Assembly (NCBI GenBank): GCA_963806145.1
Contig: CAWDXD010000048.1
Location: forward strand, 62,001 to 126,000
Direction: 5' to 3'
DNA from: DASXKD01 sp963806145
GTDB taxonomy: Bacteria; Actinomycetota; Actinomycetes; Streptosporangiales; Streptosporangiaceae
Length of the DNA stretch: 64,000 bases
Position 1 is the stretch's first letter, and the number at the start of each line of letters is the position of its first letter. Both the position numbers and the translations under genes were made by a program. The notes under the pieces are model-generated. The model saw only the letters and a program-made list of their open reading frames with translations, did no database searches and was not told the DNA's origin. This document shows positions 1 through 8,944 of this stretch, piece by piece.

Positions 1-981
1 GTACCACTGCAGCCCGGCCGGGTAAAGGGCGTCGAACGCGGTCTGCAGCACGTTGAACGGCATCGGCTGCAAGCCGACCACCAGCGGCGAGCCAAAGGTC
101 CTGACCGGCTCGAGCACCTCGTCGGCCCGGTCATGCGGCCCCGTGTAGCACCAGACGATGGCGCACGACTTGCGGCCCCACAGTTCCTCGGGGAACGGCG
201 GCGCGGGCGGGATGGTGATCAGCCCGATCCAGCCGCTCAGCTCTTCGGGCAGCGATGGCAGCAGCTCCCTGTACCAGCGCATCACCTCGGCGGTATCGGC
301 GAAGTCGTACAGCACTGGGCCGCCGATGATCGTCCCGTGCTCACCGATGTCGTTGCAGCGGAACGTGAACGAGGTGACGATGCCGAAGTTCCCGCCGCCG
401 CCGCGCAAGGCCCAGAACAGGTCGGGGTGGGAGTTCTCGCTGGCCGTCACGAAGGTGCCGTCGGCGAGGACCACATCGGCGGCGAGGAGGTTGTCGACAG
501 TGAGGCCGAAGCGCCGGGTGAGGTAGCCGATGCCGCCGCCAAGCGTCAGGCCGGCCACCCCGGTGGTGGACAGGAAACCGGAGGGAGTGGCCATGCCGAA
601 GGCCACGGTTGCGTGGTCGACATCTCCCCAGGTGCATCCGGCGTCGGCGCGGACGGTGTGGTTCTCCGGGCTGACCGTGGTGCTGCGGAGCAGCGACAGG
701 TCGATGACCAGGGCATCGTCCTGCACGCTGAGGCCGGCCGCGTGGTGGCCGCCGCCGCGGACAGCGATCTCGACGCCGTGCTCGCGGGCGAACCGCACGC
801 AGGTGATGACATCGGCGGCGTCCCGGCAGCGCGCTATGGCAGCAGGATGCTTGTCGATCATGCCGTTGTAGACGGCGCGCGCCTGGTCATACTCGGGATC
901 CCCGGGCAGGATCAGGCTTCCGCGCACGGCGGCGGCCAGCTCCTCATACGGAGCGGTGGTCATGGCGGCTGTTGTGGTCAT
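1..981 (-). CDS. FAD-binding oxidoreductase, berberine-bridge/6-hydroxynicotine oxidase type (3' end outside window)
   Basis: The minus-strand frame is open from an ATG at 981 to the window edge, giving 327 residues with the C-terminus missing. An AAGGGGAC stretch lies just upstream of this ATG; an internal ATG at 963 is less well placed. The PCMH-type FAD domain is clear: the RGGGHH motif near residue 78 carries the histidine expected to hold FAD covalently, followed by the LGGGIGYL loop and an LRGGGGNFG segment. At the position of the second covalent cysteine of bicovalent relatives (after PSG) there is leucine, so only the His link is predicted. The enzyme would oxidise a small alcohol, amine or sugar with oxygen; the substrate cannot be read from sequence. 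Confidence 0.9.
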   Translation of the reverse strand, partial: MTTTAAMTTAPYEELAAAVRGSLILPGDPEYDQARAVYNGMIDKHPAAIARCRDAADVITCVRFAREHGVEIAVRGGGHHAAGLSVQDDALVIDLSLLRSTTVSPENHTVRADAGCTWGDVDHATVAFGMATPSGFLSTTGVAGLTLGGGIGYLTRRFGLTVDNLLAADVVLADGTFVTASENSHPDLFWALRGGGGNFGIVTSFTFRCNDIGEHGTIIGGPVLYDFADTAEVMRWYRELLPSLPEELSGWIGLITIPPAPPFPEELWGRKSCAIVWCYTGPHDRADEVLEPVRTFGSPLVVGLQPMPFNVLQTAFDALYPAGLQWY

Positions 982-1072
982 GTTGTCCCCTTGGGTCCGT
1001 TGTTGAAGTTCGGGTGCACACCGAAGGTAAGGACCGTGGCGTTCGCGCAGCGTTCGGGTGCGCGAACGTGCG

Positions 1073-4000
1073 CTACGCCGTCGGCAGAACGCCCGGATCG
1101 GTAAGCCGAACGCCGCGCTCGCCGAGGTCACGCTGGCAACGCCGGAGCAGCGCGAGGCTGCCGTGCGCCGACGCCAGCTGCGCTGCGGAACGCAGGCGCG
1201 CGATGACGGCCTGTTCGTCGTCGTACGCAGCGCGCATTCGCATCACCTCGGGCAGCCACCACACGTCGTCGTTGGACTGCCCGGCGGCGAGAGCGGCGTC
1301 GAGGGTCGCTCGTGCGGCGTCGACCCGGCCGCCGCGTGCTAGCAGGTCAGCGAGCAGCGACAGCCAGTACGGCCTGCGGGCGAACGAGCCCGCGGTCTTG
1401 AGGTTGCCGATGCCTCGCCGGGCCAGATCGACACATGGCCCGTCCGCTCGCGACCAGCCGTCCAGGATCAGCCCCCACTCGCGGTAGTAGGCGAAGTCGT
1501 ACCGGTCGCACAGCTCGCGCAGCTCGCCGACCGTGTCCCTCAGCTCGGGTATGGCGTGGCGCATCTGATGGGTGATAGAGCCGTAGGCCAGGGCCACGGC
1601 CAGGCAGTACGGGTGGTCGATCGCCCTGGCCAGCTTGATGGCCTCGAGACAGGCGGACAGGGCCTCGGCGTCGTGGCCAAGCAGCCAGTGGGCGTGTGCC
1701 GCCCAAGCGGTGCCTTGCACATCGGCCCTGGTGCCGACGCTCAGCCAGACGGCGCCGCTCGCCAGCTTGGCGGCGAGCTCGAGGTGGCGCAACCCCTCAG
1801 CGGGCATCCCCAGGCTGACGGCCGACCCGCCGACAGCAAAGTGGGCCGGACCGCTCAGCTCGGAGTCGGGGTCTACAAGGGTCAGCGCACGGGTGGCCGT
1901 CTGGTATCCATCAGCGATGCGCCCTTGAACGAACTGCGTGGCCCAGAGCGCGACCAGGCCGGTGAGCGTCGAATCTCTGCGGCCAAGTGATTCCCCGAGG
2001 TCGATCGACCGTTCGAGTACTCGCTGCAGCTCCGGTGACGAGTAGCCGGCCCTGGCGTTGAGCGGCGCCGCCATCGCCTCCAGGACCGCCAGTTCCCGTG
2101 AGTCCCGGTCCCGCCCGGCCGGCATGGCCGCAATGATCGACAACGCCTTCTCGTGCAGCCGGATCGCCTCGGCGTGCGCGAACCTGGACGCTGCGACCCC
2201 GGCGGCCCGCTGATAGTAGGCCAGCGCCCGCACGGGCCGCCCGCCGCGGGCGTACTGCTCCGCGAGCTGCGCCGCGACGGCGTCGGTGTCCTCGGCGTGG
2301 AGCAGTTCAAGGCTCTGGGCGATTCGCCGGTGCAGCAGCCAGCGTTTCGGCGGGCTGATCGCCGCGTACGCCGTTTCGCGCAGCAGGTCGTGGGAGAAGT
2401 CGTAGCCGTCCCCGAACTCCCGCATGATCCTGCGCCGCCATAGCTCGTCGACTGCCTCCACGACGGCATCGGCCTCAAGGTCACTGGCCTCGGTGAGCAG
2501 GTCCAGCGTGAAGTTCGTCCCGGCCGCGGCCGCCAGGCCGGCTACCTCCCTGGCGGGCCCGGTCGCCTGCTCGAGGCGGTTGCGCAGCACAGCGGCCAGA
2601 TCGCCGGCCGACAGCGGCGTGCCGTCCGTATCGTCGGTGCCGCGCACAGCCTCGATGACGTACAGCGGGAAGCCGCCCGTTGTTGCGTGCAGCAGGCTGG
2701 TGTCCGCCTCAAGGAGTGGCCGCCCGGAAATGGCCTGGGCGAGATGTGCCGTGCTTGCGGCGTCCAGCGGGGCGAGGGAGAGTTCGGTCAGCAATCCGGT
2801 GGCGCGCATCCGGACCATCCAGTTTGCCAGCTCAGGGTCGGCGTCGAGGCCGTCGTCGCGCAGCGTGGCGGCAACGAGCAGCGGGGCACCGTCGGCCAGG
2901 CCCAGGCAGAACGTGATGAACGCCAGCGTCTCCTGGTCGCACCACTGCATGTTGTCCAGGACCAGCAGGGTCGGGCGGCCGACCGCAAGCAGCGCCCGCG
3001 CGATGCCTTCAAAGAACCGGTGGCGCTGCCAGGCGTCCGCCATCGCTCGCGATCCGGTCCCGCGTCCCTCGTGGCCCTCGGCCGGCACCAGCCGGCCGAC
3101 CTCGGTACGCCAGGCGGGGTCGAGGGTCGCCACCGCGGACTGGACAGCGGGGTTTCGCAGCCAGTCCGCCACCGGGGCCAGCGCCAGCCGCCCCGATGTC
3201 CCGAAGCACTGGCTGCTCGCCACCATCGCGCCCTGCAGCAGGGCCCGCCCGGCGACCTCGGTCACCAGGCGGGTCTTCCCGACACCTGCAGCGCCACGGA
3301 CCAGCGCCAGGCCCCGGCTGCCCGCCGCGGCGGCCCGCCACAGGTCCTCCAGCAGGCCAAGCTCCCGCGACCGGCCGACGAGTTCCGCCGCGGCCAGCCC
3401 GGGGCGGCCGGCCGCAGGCTCGACCGCGGGCGGCTTCCCGTTCCCCGGGTCGGCACGGGCCATCAGCCGCTGGAACGCCTGCCGTGTCGCCGGATCCGGG
3501 ACGACACCGAGTTCACGCTCCAGGACCGAAGCGCAATGATGGTAGGTACTCACCGCACCGGCCCGGTCGCCCAGCTCTGCCTGCAACCGCATCAGGGTCC
3601 GGTAGCCGACCTCCTCCAGTGGCTGCAAGCCGATCCGGCGGCGCGCTACCTCCGCCGCCCCGGTCAGGTCGCCGTGCCGGGCTCGTGCCTCGCCGAGCAG
3701 GTCGCACAGGCTGACACACTGGCGCTCAATCTCTGACCGGGCCTCGAACACCCAGTCGTCATACACACCGGGCAGCAGGTCACCCCGGTACTCCGCGATG
3801 GCCCGGGCGGCGTGCACGAGGATCCCCTCGTCATCGCCGCCCGCTGCCGCTGCCAAGGCGGCCCTGCGCTCGATGTCGAAGACGCGCAGGTCGACCCGGC
3901 ACGTCCCGGTGTCGCGCCAGCCCAGGTCCGTTGAGGTCACGACGAGTGAAGGCTCGTCAGCCAGGACCTGGCGCAACTGGTGCAATTCCCGGCGCAGATT

Positions 4001-4207
4001 GGTCAGGGCCTGCGCGTCGGTCGAGTCCGGCCAGAACAGGCCGGCGATCCGCTGCCGGGGCTGGGGTGACCCGGCGTGCGCGGCCAGGAACGCCACCAGG
4101 GCAACTGCCCGCGACGAACGGGCGCGGGTGCCGGTCCCCGCGCCGGTGATGGCTTGCTCCCCCAGGAGCGACACTTGCAACACGTCAACGTGTTCCCCTG
4201 GGGTCAT
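1073..4207 (-). CDS. AfsR/SARP-like BTAD-domain transcriptional regulator with ATPase domain
   Basis: A 1044-residue protein. Residues about 8-100 form a winged-helix-like DNA-binding region and 105-250 a bacterial transcriptional activator domain (BTAD) with helical repeats. Residues about 277-520 form an AAA/STAND ATPase with Walker A GAAGVGKT at 305-312 and Walker B TLLVLDNMQW at 413-422. The remainder is TPR-like helical repeats. Such proteins switch on target operons, often secondary metabolism, when the ATPase is released by a signal; no ligand can be inferred. It starts at ATG 4207, preceded by an unusually A/T-rich stretch (4208-4255) that probably holds its promoter; the ribosome binding site is weak. 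No biosynthetic cluster adjoins it, so the target is unknown. Confidence 0.9.
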   Translation of the reverse strand: MTPGEHVDVLQVSLLGEQAITGAGTGTRARSSRAVALVAFLAAHAGSPQPRQRIAGLFWPDSTDAQALTNLRRELHQLRQVLADEPSLVVTSTDLGWRDTGTCRVDLRVFDIERRAALAAAAGGDDEGILVHAARAIAEYRGDLLPGVYDDWVFEARSEIERQCVSLCDLLGEARARHGDLTGAAEVARRRIGLQPLEEVGYRTLMRLQAELGDRAGAVSTYHHCASVLERELGVVPDPATRQAFQRLMARADPGNGKPPAVEPAAGRPGLAAAELVGRSRELGLLEDLWRAAAAGSRGLALVRGAAGVGKTRLVTEVAGRALLQGAMVASSQCFGTSGRLALAPVADWLRNPAVQSAVATLDPAWRTEVGRLVPAEGHEGRGTGSRAMADAWQRHRFFEGIARALLAVGRPTLLVLDNMQWCDQETLAFITFCLGLADGAPLLVAATLRDDGLDADPELANWMVRMRATGLLTELSLAPLDAASTAHLAQAISGRPLLEADTSLLHATTGGFPLYVIEAVRGTDDTDGTPLSAGDLAAVLRNRLEQATGPAREVAGLAAAAGTNFTLDLLTEASDLEADAVVEAVDELWRRRIMREFGDGYDFSHDLLRETAYAAISPPKRWLLHRRIAQSLELLHAEDTDAVAAQLAEQYARGGRPVRALAYYQRAAGVAASRFAHAEAIRLHEKALSIIAAMPAGRDRDSRELAVLEAMAAPLNARAGYSSPELQRVLERSIDLGESLGRRDSTLTGLVALWATQFVQGRIADGYQTATRALTLVDPDSELSGPAHFAVGGSAVSLGMPAEGLRHLELAAKLASGAVWLSVGTRADVQGTAWAAHAHWLLGHDAEALSACLEAIKLARAIDHPYCLAVALAYGSITHQMRHAIPELRDTVGELRELCDRYDFAYYREWGLILDGWSRADGPCVDLARRGIGNLKTAGSFARRPYWLSLLADLLARGGRVDAARATLDAALAAGQSNDDVWWLPEVMRMRAAYDDEQAVIARLRSAAQLASAHGSLALLRRCQRDLGERGVRLTDPGVLPTA

Positions 4208-4260
4208 AGATTAAATCCTAAACCGTAATTTATTCAAGAAATAGTAAAGAGTGCTAGGTG
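4208..4260 (-). promoter_or_regulatory. A/T-rich probable promoter region of the BTAD regulator
   Basis: This stretch upstream of the ATG at 4207 is conspicuously A/T-rich against the rest of the window and includes runs such as TTATTCAAGAAATAG. On the minus strand TTTACTATTT and TAAATT segments could supply a -10 element. No exact promoter hexamers can be assigned by eye. Confidence 0.35.
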
Positions 4261-4311
4261 ACGGATGGCCACCGCCAGCAGTGCACGATCTTGAACCCAG
4301 CGGCTCCGTGA

Positions 4312-4929
4312 TCATGTCCTGACTGCCGGCGCCAGCCCGTCGGCATGCTCGGTGGCCAGGTACTCGTGCACCAAGCGTACGGCCGTGGCGCCATCGCCGA
4401 CCGCGGAGGCGACCCGCTTGATCGAGCGGTACCGCACGTCTCCTACCGCGAAGCCTGCCTGGTGATCCTTGGACCACTCGGCCAGGAACTCACTGATCAT
4501 CCGGTAGAGATCCTGCTCAAGCAGCCACGGCTTGGTGATGTGATAGTCAGCCTGGCCGAGCGTCATGGCCTGGATGACCGGACTGCGCGCCGAGTAGTCG
4601 CGCTCCACCAGCAGCACCCGTTTGGCCAGCGGGTGCATCTCATGGCCGCGCGCGAGGAACTCGACCCCCGGCATCGCGCTCAGGTGGTGATCCACGATGA
4701 GCAGCGCCACCGGTTCGCCGGCATCGGCCAGCCTGCGCAGTGCCGCCAGCCCGGCGGCAGCCGACGACGCGCCGATGACGCGGAAGTCCTCACCGAACCG
4801 CCGGTCGAGGTCCTCCCGGAGCGCAGCGGTGACCCCGGCGTCGCCATCGATGACGAAGATGACTGGCTGCGACATGTGCTTGCCCGCCGCCATGCCTGTG
4901 TGCGCCGGCCCGGTGACTGTGCCGCTCAT
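4312..4929 (-). pseudogene. Response regulator receiver domain joined to the last residues of a thioredoxin reductase (core deleted in frame)
   Basis: The reading frame from ATG 4929 (GAGGGGAGC ribosome binding site; upstream ATGs have none) gives 205 residues. The first about 150 form a receiver domain of the type fused to FAD-dependent thioredoxin reductases (VIFVIDGDAG, LLIVDHHLSAMPGVEFL, then an ITKPW segment). Directly after the EFLAEWSKD segment the protein runs into GFAVGDVRYRSIKRVASAVG and a closing helix, which is the extreme C-terminal FAD-binding tail of the reductase domain; the complete fusion gene at 27553-29358 ends in the same way. The whole FAD/NADPH core, about 300 residues in full-length relatives, is absent, with the junction near 4450-4465 and still in frame. 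It might be a decayed gene or a functional mini-protein. The deletion reading rests on family knowledge. Confidence 0.7.
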
Positions 4930-5015
4930 GTGGCTCCCCTCGGATGCCTCCGCGATGTGGCACAGCGAAAGTAGGCCCCGCGCCGTTCGCGCAGCGTTCG
5001 CCACGCGTCAGCCGG

Positions 5016-5275
5016 TCACCCACGGTGGACAGCCCGGCTTGGACGACCGTCGCCGGGGCCTGTGCGGGCTAGGACGGATAGGGGCAGGAAGCAGAGGCCG
5101 GAGAACCCGGCCTGGCCGCCGCAGGAGGTGCCGCCGCCGAAGTTGTCGCTGGCGATCCACAGCCCGTCGGCGGTGAGCAGCATGTCGTCCGCTCCGTGTC
5201 CGCGTGACCTGCTGTACAGCCCCGGCTGTGCCGGTCGAGTTGAGGATCAGCGACCCGCCGGTCGGGCAAGCCTGT
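5016..5275 (-). pseudogene. C-terminal remnant of a secreted repeat-type protein
   Basis: On the minus strand the frame ending at TGA 5016-5018 reads LLTADGLWIASDNFGGG, then a CGG segment and GLCFLPLS. This resembles the conserved tail of actinobacterial secreted beta-propeller-like hypothetical proteins (GLWxASDN, Cys-Gly, Cys-Phe-Leu-Pro). Upstream, near 5221, the sensible frame (SLILNSTGTAG) switches to another, and an in-frame TGA lies just beyond, so no complete gene can be built. This remnant occupies most of the 400-base gap between 4930 and 5338, where nothing else was recognised. Family assignment is from memory of the motif and is tentative. Confidence 0.4.
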
Positions 5276-5338
5276 TCCTCACTCGCGGCTGGCCGTCATC
5301 ACCGCTCTTGGCTGACGCGTGGGCCATGGCCCGCGCGG

Positions 5339-6484
5339 TCACCGGTCGGCGGTTTGCGGTGCGTCTGACGCGAGGGCGGGCATGGCACTGGCAAGCAGCG
5401 GCGATCCCGGGACATGACGGGGCGGCCTGCCAATGGTGTTGAGATAGCGCAGGGCCTGGGCGTAAGAGCCCCCGAGGCTGGCCTCACAGTAGGACAGCCC
5501 TCGTTGCTGGCAGAACTCCTTGATCAGGGCCTGGGAGCGCCGCAGGTTGGGCCGGGGCATGGAGGGGAACAAGTGATGTTCGATCTGGTAGTTGAGGCCG
5601 CCCAGGGCCAGGTCGGTGAGCCAGCTACCGCGGACGTTGCGGGAGGTGAGCACCTGGCGGCGCAGGAAGTCGCTCCGGTCAGCGGCGCCCAGGATGGGCA
5701 TGCCCTTGTGGTTGGGGGCGAAGGAGGCTCCCAGGTACAGGCCGAACAGGCCCTGCTGGACCAGGATGAACACGACAGCCTTGACGGGTGAGAGCACCAG
5801 GAAAACGACGGCGAAGTAGGCGGCGAAGTGGATGGCCAGCAGGGCCGCCTCCGCGGGCTTGCGGCGGTAAGCCTGGCTGGCCGCGTGCCGGATGCTGGCG
5901 ACATGCACACTGAAGGCTTCGCCGAGCAGCAGCGGGAAGAACAGGTAAGCCTGGTAGCGGAACGCGATCCGGGACAGCCCTCGGCTGGTACGAGCCTGGG
6001 CGTCGGTGAAGGCCAGCACCTTCATCATGATGTCGGGGTCCGCGCCTTCGGTGTTGGGGTGAGCGTGATGACGGTAATGCTTGTCGACCCACCAGCCGTA
6101 GCTCAACCCGGTGCCGAGATTGCCAAGCAGGATGCCGAGGATGGCACTGGCCCGCCGGGAGCCCGAAATCTGCCGGTGGCCGGCGTCGTGGCCCAGAAAC
6201 CCCGCCTGGGTAAACATCACCGCCAGGAACGCGGCCACCGCAAGCTGCCACCACGAGTCACCCACCAGGACGAAGACAGCCCATCCGGCGACCAGCAGCA
6301 CCGCCGTGACCGTGATCTTCCCGATGTACTGGCTGGGCCGCCGTTCCAGCAGCCCCGCCTGCTTGACCTGACGGGACAACTGCGCGTAGTCGCTCCCCCG
6401 CTGCGGTGCGGCCGGTGATTCCGCCCGGGGGAGCGGCCGGCCGGGCTGCAGGGGCGCAGCAGCCATCTCTTCGTGGGATCGCAT
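5339..6484 (-). CDS. Membrane fatty acid desaturase (acyl-CoA/linoleoyl desaturase type)
   Basis: A protein of 381 residues from ATG 6484, chosen because CAGGAG lies about nine bases upstream; longer starts extend into non-conserved sequence. It is an integral membrane di-iron desaturase. The three histidine boxes are visible: HDAGH at 99-103, HYRHHAHPN starting at 136, and QIEHHLFP near 320. Hydrophobic pairs flank the boxes (roughly 58-95, 113-131 and 215-265). It introduces a double bond into a fatty acyl chain, drawing electrons from a separate ferredoxin or flavoprotein not seen nearby. A second, different desaturase lies at 7756-8787, so this block probably adjusts membrane fluidity. 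Confidence 0.9.
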   Translation of the reverse strand: MRSHEEMAAAPLQPGRPLPRAESPAAPQRGSDYAQLSRQVKQAGLLERRPSQYIGKITVTAVLLVAGWAVFVLVGDSWWQLAVAAFLAVMFTQAGFLGHDAGHRQISGSRRASAILGILLGNLGTGLSYGWWVDKHYRHHAHPNTEGADPDIMMKVLAFTDAQARTSRGLSRIAFRYQAYLFFPLLLGEAFSVHVASIRHAASQAYRRKPAEAALLAIHFAAYFAVVFLVLSPVKAVVFILVQQGLFGLYLGASFAPNHKGMPILGAADRSDFLRRQVLTSRNVRGSWLTDLALGGLNYQIEHHLFPSMPRPNLRRSQALIKEFCQQRGLSYCEASLGGSYAQALRYLNTIGRPPRHVPGSPLLASAMPALASDAPQTADR

Positions 6485-6652
6485 CGCGGTAGCTCCTGGG
6501 AAGCACATCGTGGCCGGGCTGGTGATGTGCCGCCAGGGTCTTGAGCGACATCCGCCGGGCCAGCGACCTCGCCACGTAAACGCATCGCTGGCAACGGGTG
6601 GATGCTTCAACAGTACCCTCACGCCGGCTGCCGCACTGAGCGGCTACGGCGG

Positions 6653-6952
6653 CTACAGCGGCTCAGCGACCCATCGCCAGCCATGCTGCTGGTCATGGAC
6701 CGGCCGGACCATGGTGGCCTGGGCCGTGTCGGACAACTCGGCCACGACCTCGAGCAACTGGCGATGAAAGTCAACGGGCGTGGGCGAGTCACCATGCGCG
6801 CTGGGGTCGACCAGCGTCACGGTCGCCCCGTCACCGCCGACCAGCCGGACGGTGACATTGCCGTTGTAGTCACGGCCGACCCCGGCGATCGCTTCAGCCC
6901 GGACGATGTCGCTGCTGTCGTCCTTCGATACCCATACATCTGGCCCACTCAT
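6653..6952 (-). CDS. Conserved hypothetical protein, 99 aa
   Basis: A small soluble protein starting at ATG 6952 with an excellent ribosome binding site (GGGAGGTGGCGC before ATG). It contains a beta-rich centre (YNGNVTVRLVGGDGATVTLVD) and a C-terminal helix, with no catalytic motif recognised. Codon usage matches neighbours. It is transcribed divergently from the STAS gene at 7109 and shares the 156-base promoter region with it, which may hint at a stress-related function. No family name can be given. Confidence 0.7.
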   Translation of the reverse strand: MSGPDVWVSKDDSSDIVRAEAIAGVGRDYNGNVTVRLVGGDGATVTLVDPSAHGDSPTPVDFHRQLLEVVAELSDTAQATMVRPVHDQQHGWRWVAEPL

Positions 6953-7108
6953 GCGCCACCTCCCGGCTCACTGGCCCCGCCGTGCCAGGGCTGGCAGAGC
7001 AGGTAGTATGACACGAACCGAGGACTTTCGTGCGTTGGCAGTCACGTCAGCGTCGCCTTGGGCGCACAATGACCTGGTTCCGTCTGGAACCGAGACAGGT
7101 CGGCTGGC

Positions 7109-7528
7109 ATGACGCCGCTTGAAACTCCGCTCCCTCGTGCGCTCAGGGTCTCCACATATCTCCGCGGTGGCTACCGCGTTGCGGCGCTGAGCGGCGAGCT
7201 TGACTCTGCCAGCGTTCCTGAGCTGCGCGACCAGCTCCTCGGCCTGCTCAGGCCCGACGCCCGCCGGCTCATCGTCGATCTGTCCCAGGTGAATTTCTGC
7301 GACTCCAGCGGGCTCGCCGTGCTGGTTGGCACGAATCGCCGCGCCAGGCTGCTCGGGGGCGTTCTGCGCCTCGCTGCTCCCACGCCTCCTACGATCGAGG
7401 CACTTCGCATCACGGGCCTGGACCTGCACCTCGAGATTTTCCCTACGGTTTCGGCAGCCATCATCGGCACCAAGGCCAGCCTCGCATCCCCGATGGCGGA
7501 TGAGCGGGACCGGCAACCGGGCAACTAG
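7109..7528 (+). CDS. STAS-domain anti-anti-sigma factor
   Basis: A 139-residue single STAS domain protein. The fold is evident from YRVAALSGELD (strand and turn), LIVDLSQVNFCDSSGLAVLVG around residues 54-74, and a closing helix. The DSSG loop (65-68) carries the serine that partner switch kinases phosphorylate in SpoIIAA/RsbV-like proteins. Dephosphorylated protein would bind an anti-sigma factor and free a sigma factor. No kinase, phosphatase or sigma factor gene is adjacent, so its partner is encoded elsewhere. The start has only a weak ribosome binding site. Confidence 0.9.
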   Translation: MTPLETPLPRALRVSTYLRGGYRVAALSGELDSASVPELRDQLLGLLRPDARRLIVDLSQVNFCDSSGLAVLVGTNRRARLLGGVLRLAAPTPPTIEALRITGLDLHLEIFPTVSAAIIGTKASLASPMADERDRQPGN

Positions 7529-7755
7529 CGGCGATCGTGCGCTGGCTGTGCGGACCACGGTCTCCGGCGGCCGGTGCATGCGTCCTCCGGATTGGTCCGC
7601 TCGCTCTGGTGGGAGTGGGCCCGCGCGAGCGTACACTGACGAGCAGTCCCTTATCCAGGCAGCCTGAACGCGTTCCCGATCAGGTCTAGACCATACGCCG
7701 GTCTCGAGATCCGCTTCGCTGCGTGCCACAACCCCGCGATGCGGAGTGATCATTC

Positions 7756-8787
7756 GTGACCACGAGTACGACGAGCGCACCCTATGACGGCACCCGGGCT
7801 TTCCCTGATGCCAGCGCCCCCGTCCGGACCGCATGGCAGCGGACAGGACAGCTGACGGTGACCGGCCTGATCGTCGTTGCCCCCTTCGCAGGGCTGATCG
7901 CTGCGATATGGCTGCTGTGGGGCCGCGGTGTTGGCCTGACCGATCTCGGCCTGGCCGCGTTGTTCTATCTGGTGACCGGGTTTGGGGTGACGGTGGGCTT
8001 CCACCGGTGCCTCACTCACCGAAGCTTCACCGCGCAGCCTGCGCTGCGCGTGGCTCTGTCGGTCGCCGGGTCGATGGCTTTCGAGGGCGATGTGACCGGC
8101 TGGGTGGCCACGCACCGGCGCCACCACGCGTTCAGCGACCGCCCGGGCGACCCGCATTCGCCCTACCGGTATGGCACCGGGGTGGGCGGGCAGTTGCGGG
8201 GCCTGCTGCACGCCCATGTGGGGTGGTTGTTCGGCAACGATCCGACGTCGCAGCAGCGCTACGCGCCCGACATGCTTGCGGACCCGGCCATGCGGAGGAT
8301 ATCCAAGGCCTTTCCCGTCCTGTGTCTCGCCACGCTGGTGCTGCCTTTCGCTGCCGGGTGGGCGCTCGGGGGGACCTGGCAGGCAGCGGTGCTGGCGCTG
8401 GTGTGGGCCGGGCTGGTCCGCATCCTGCTGCTGCAGCACGTCACCTGGAGCGTGAACTCCCTGTGCCACCTGCTCGGGAACCGCCCGTTCACGACCCGCC
8501 GCTTTGACCGGGCCACGAACCTGTGGCCGCTCGCGGTGCTGTCTTTGGGTGAGAGCTGGCACAACATGCACCACTCCGATCCGGCCTGCGCCCGGCACGG
8601 CGTCGACCGCGGCCAGATCGACCTGTCAGCCGAGCTGATCCGCGTGTTCGAACGCTTCGGGTGGGCCCGCTGCGTGCGGTGGCCCACCTCTGCCCGGCTC
8701 GAGCAACGCAGGCGAGGGCGGGAGATATTTCTCCAGACCAGTCCTGGCCCGCGGCCGAGTGTGCAAGTCAATGGAAGAGACCACTAG
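7756..8787 (+). CDS. Delta-9 type acyl-CoA (stearoyl-type) desaturase
   Basis: A 343-residue membrane protein starting at GTG 7756, preceded by GGAGTGA. Histidine boxes HRCLTH at 83-88, HRRHH at 120-124 and HNMHH near 276-280 match the Ole1/DesC stearoyl-type desaturase family, a different family from the desaturase at 5339-6484. Transmembrane stretches lie near 34-55, 62-82, 97-112 and 190-230. It would introduce a cis double bond into saturated acyl chains bound to CoA at the membrane, using external electron donors. The C-terminal 40 residues are basic and variable. Confidence 0.92.
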   Translation: MTTSTTSAPYDGTRAFPDASAPVRTAWQRTGQLTVTGLIVVAPFAGLIAAIWLLWGRGVGLTDLGLAALFYLVTGFGVTVGFHRCLTHRSFTAQPALRVALSVAGSMAFEGDVTGWVATHRRHHAFSDRPGDPHSPYRYGTGVGGQLRGLLHAHVGWLFGNDPTSQQRYAPDMLADPAMRRISKAFPVLCLATLVLPFAAGWALGGTWQAAVLALVWAGLVRILLLQHVTWSVNSLCHLLGNRPFTTRRFDRATNLWPLAVLSLGESWHNMHHSDPACARHGVDRGQIDLSAELIRVFERFGWARCVRWPTSARLEQRRRGREIFLQTSPGPRPSVQVNGRDH

Positions 8788-8907
8788 TCACCTGGCCCTG
8801 GCTGGCCGACGATCGTCCGACGCTGGCTGATGGCCTCCTCAGCTGCGGGAACGGCCCACCGCTGGTCCAAGACCTTCCCGGTCACGTCCACCGCCCGCAC
8901 GGACAGC

Positions 8908-8944
8908 GCCCGATGAGGACCAGTGCCCGATGAGGACCAGTGCC
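8908..8944 (+). repeat. 17-bp tandem duplication creating a six-codon leader overlapping the next start
   Basis: The unit CGATGAGGACCAGTGCC occurs twice head to tail (8911-8927 and 8928-8944), with matching bases extending to 8908. Each copy holds an ATG. The first (8913) opens a six-codon frame that ends in TGA at 8931-8933, overlapping the second ATG (8930), which starts the long membrane protein frame. Because the period is not a multiple of three, the duplication moved the start into a new context and may couple its translation to a mini-leader. Confidence 0.7.

Noticed and set aside
133..1104. 323-codon open frame on the plus strand
   Set aside because: Antisense to the FAD-binding oxidoreductase, whose motifs are unmistakable.
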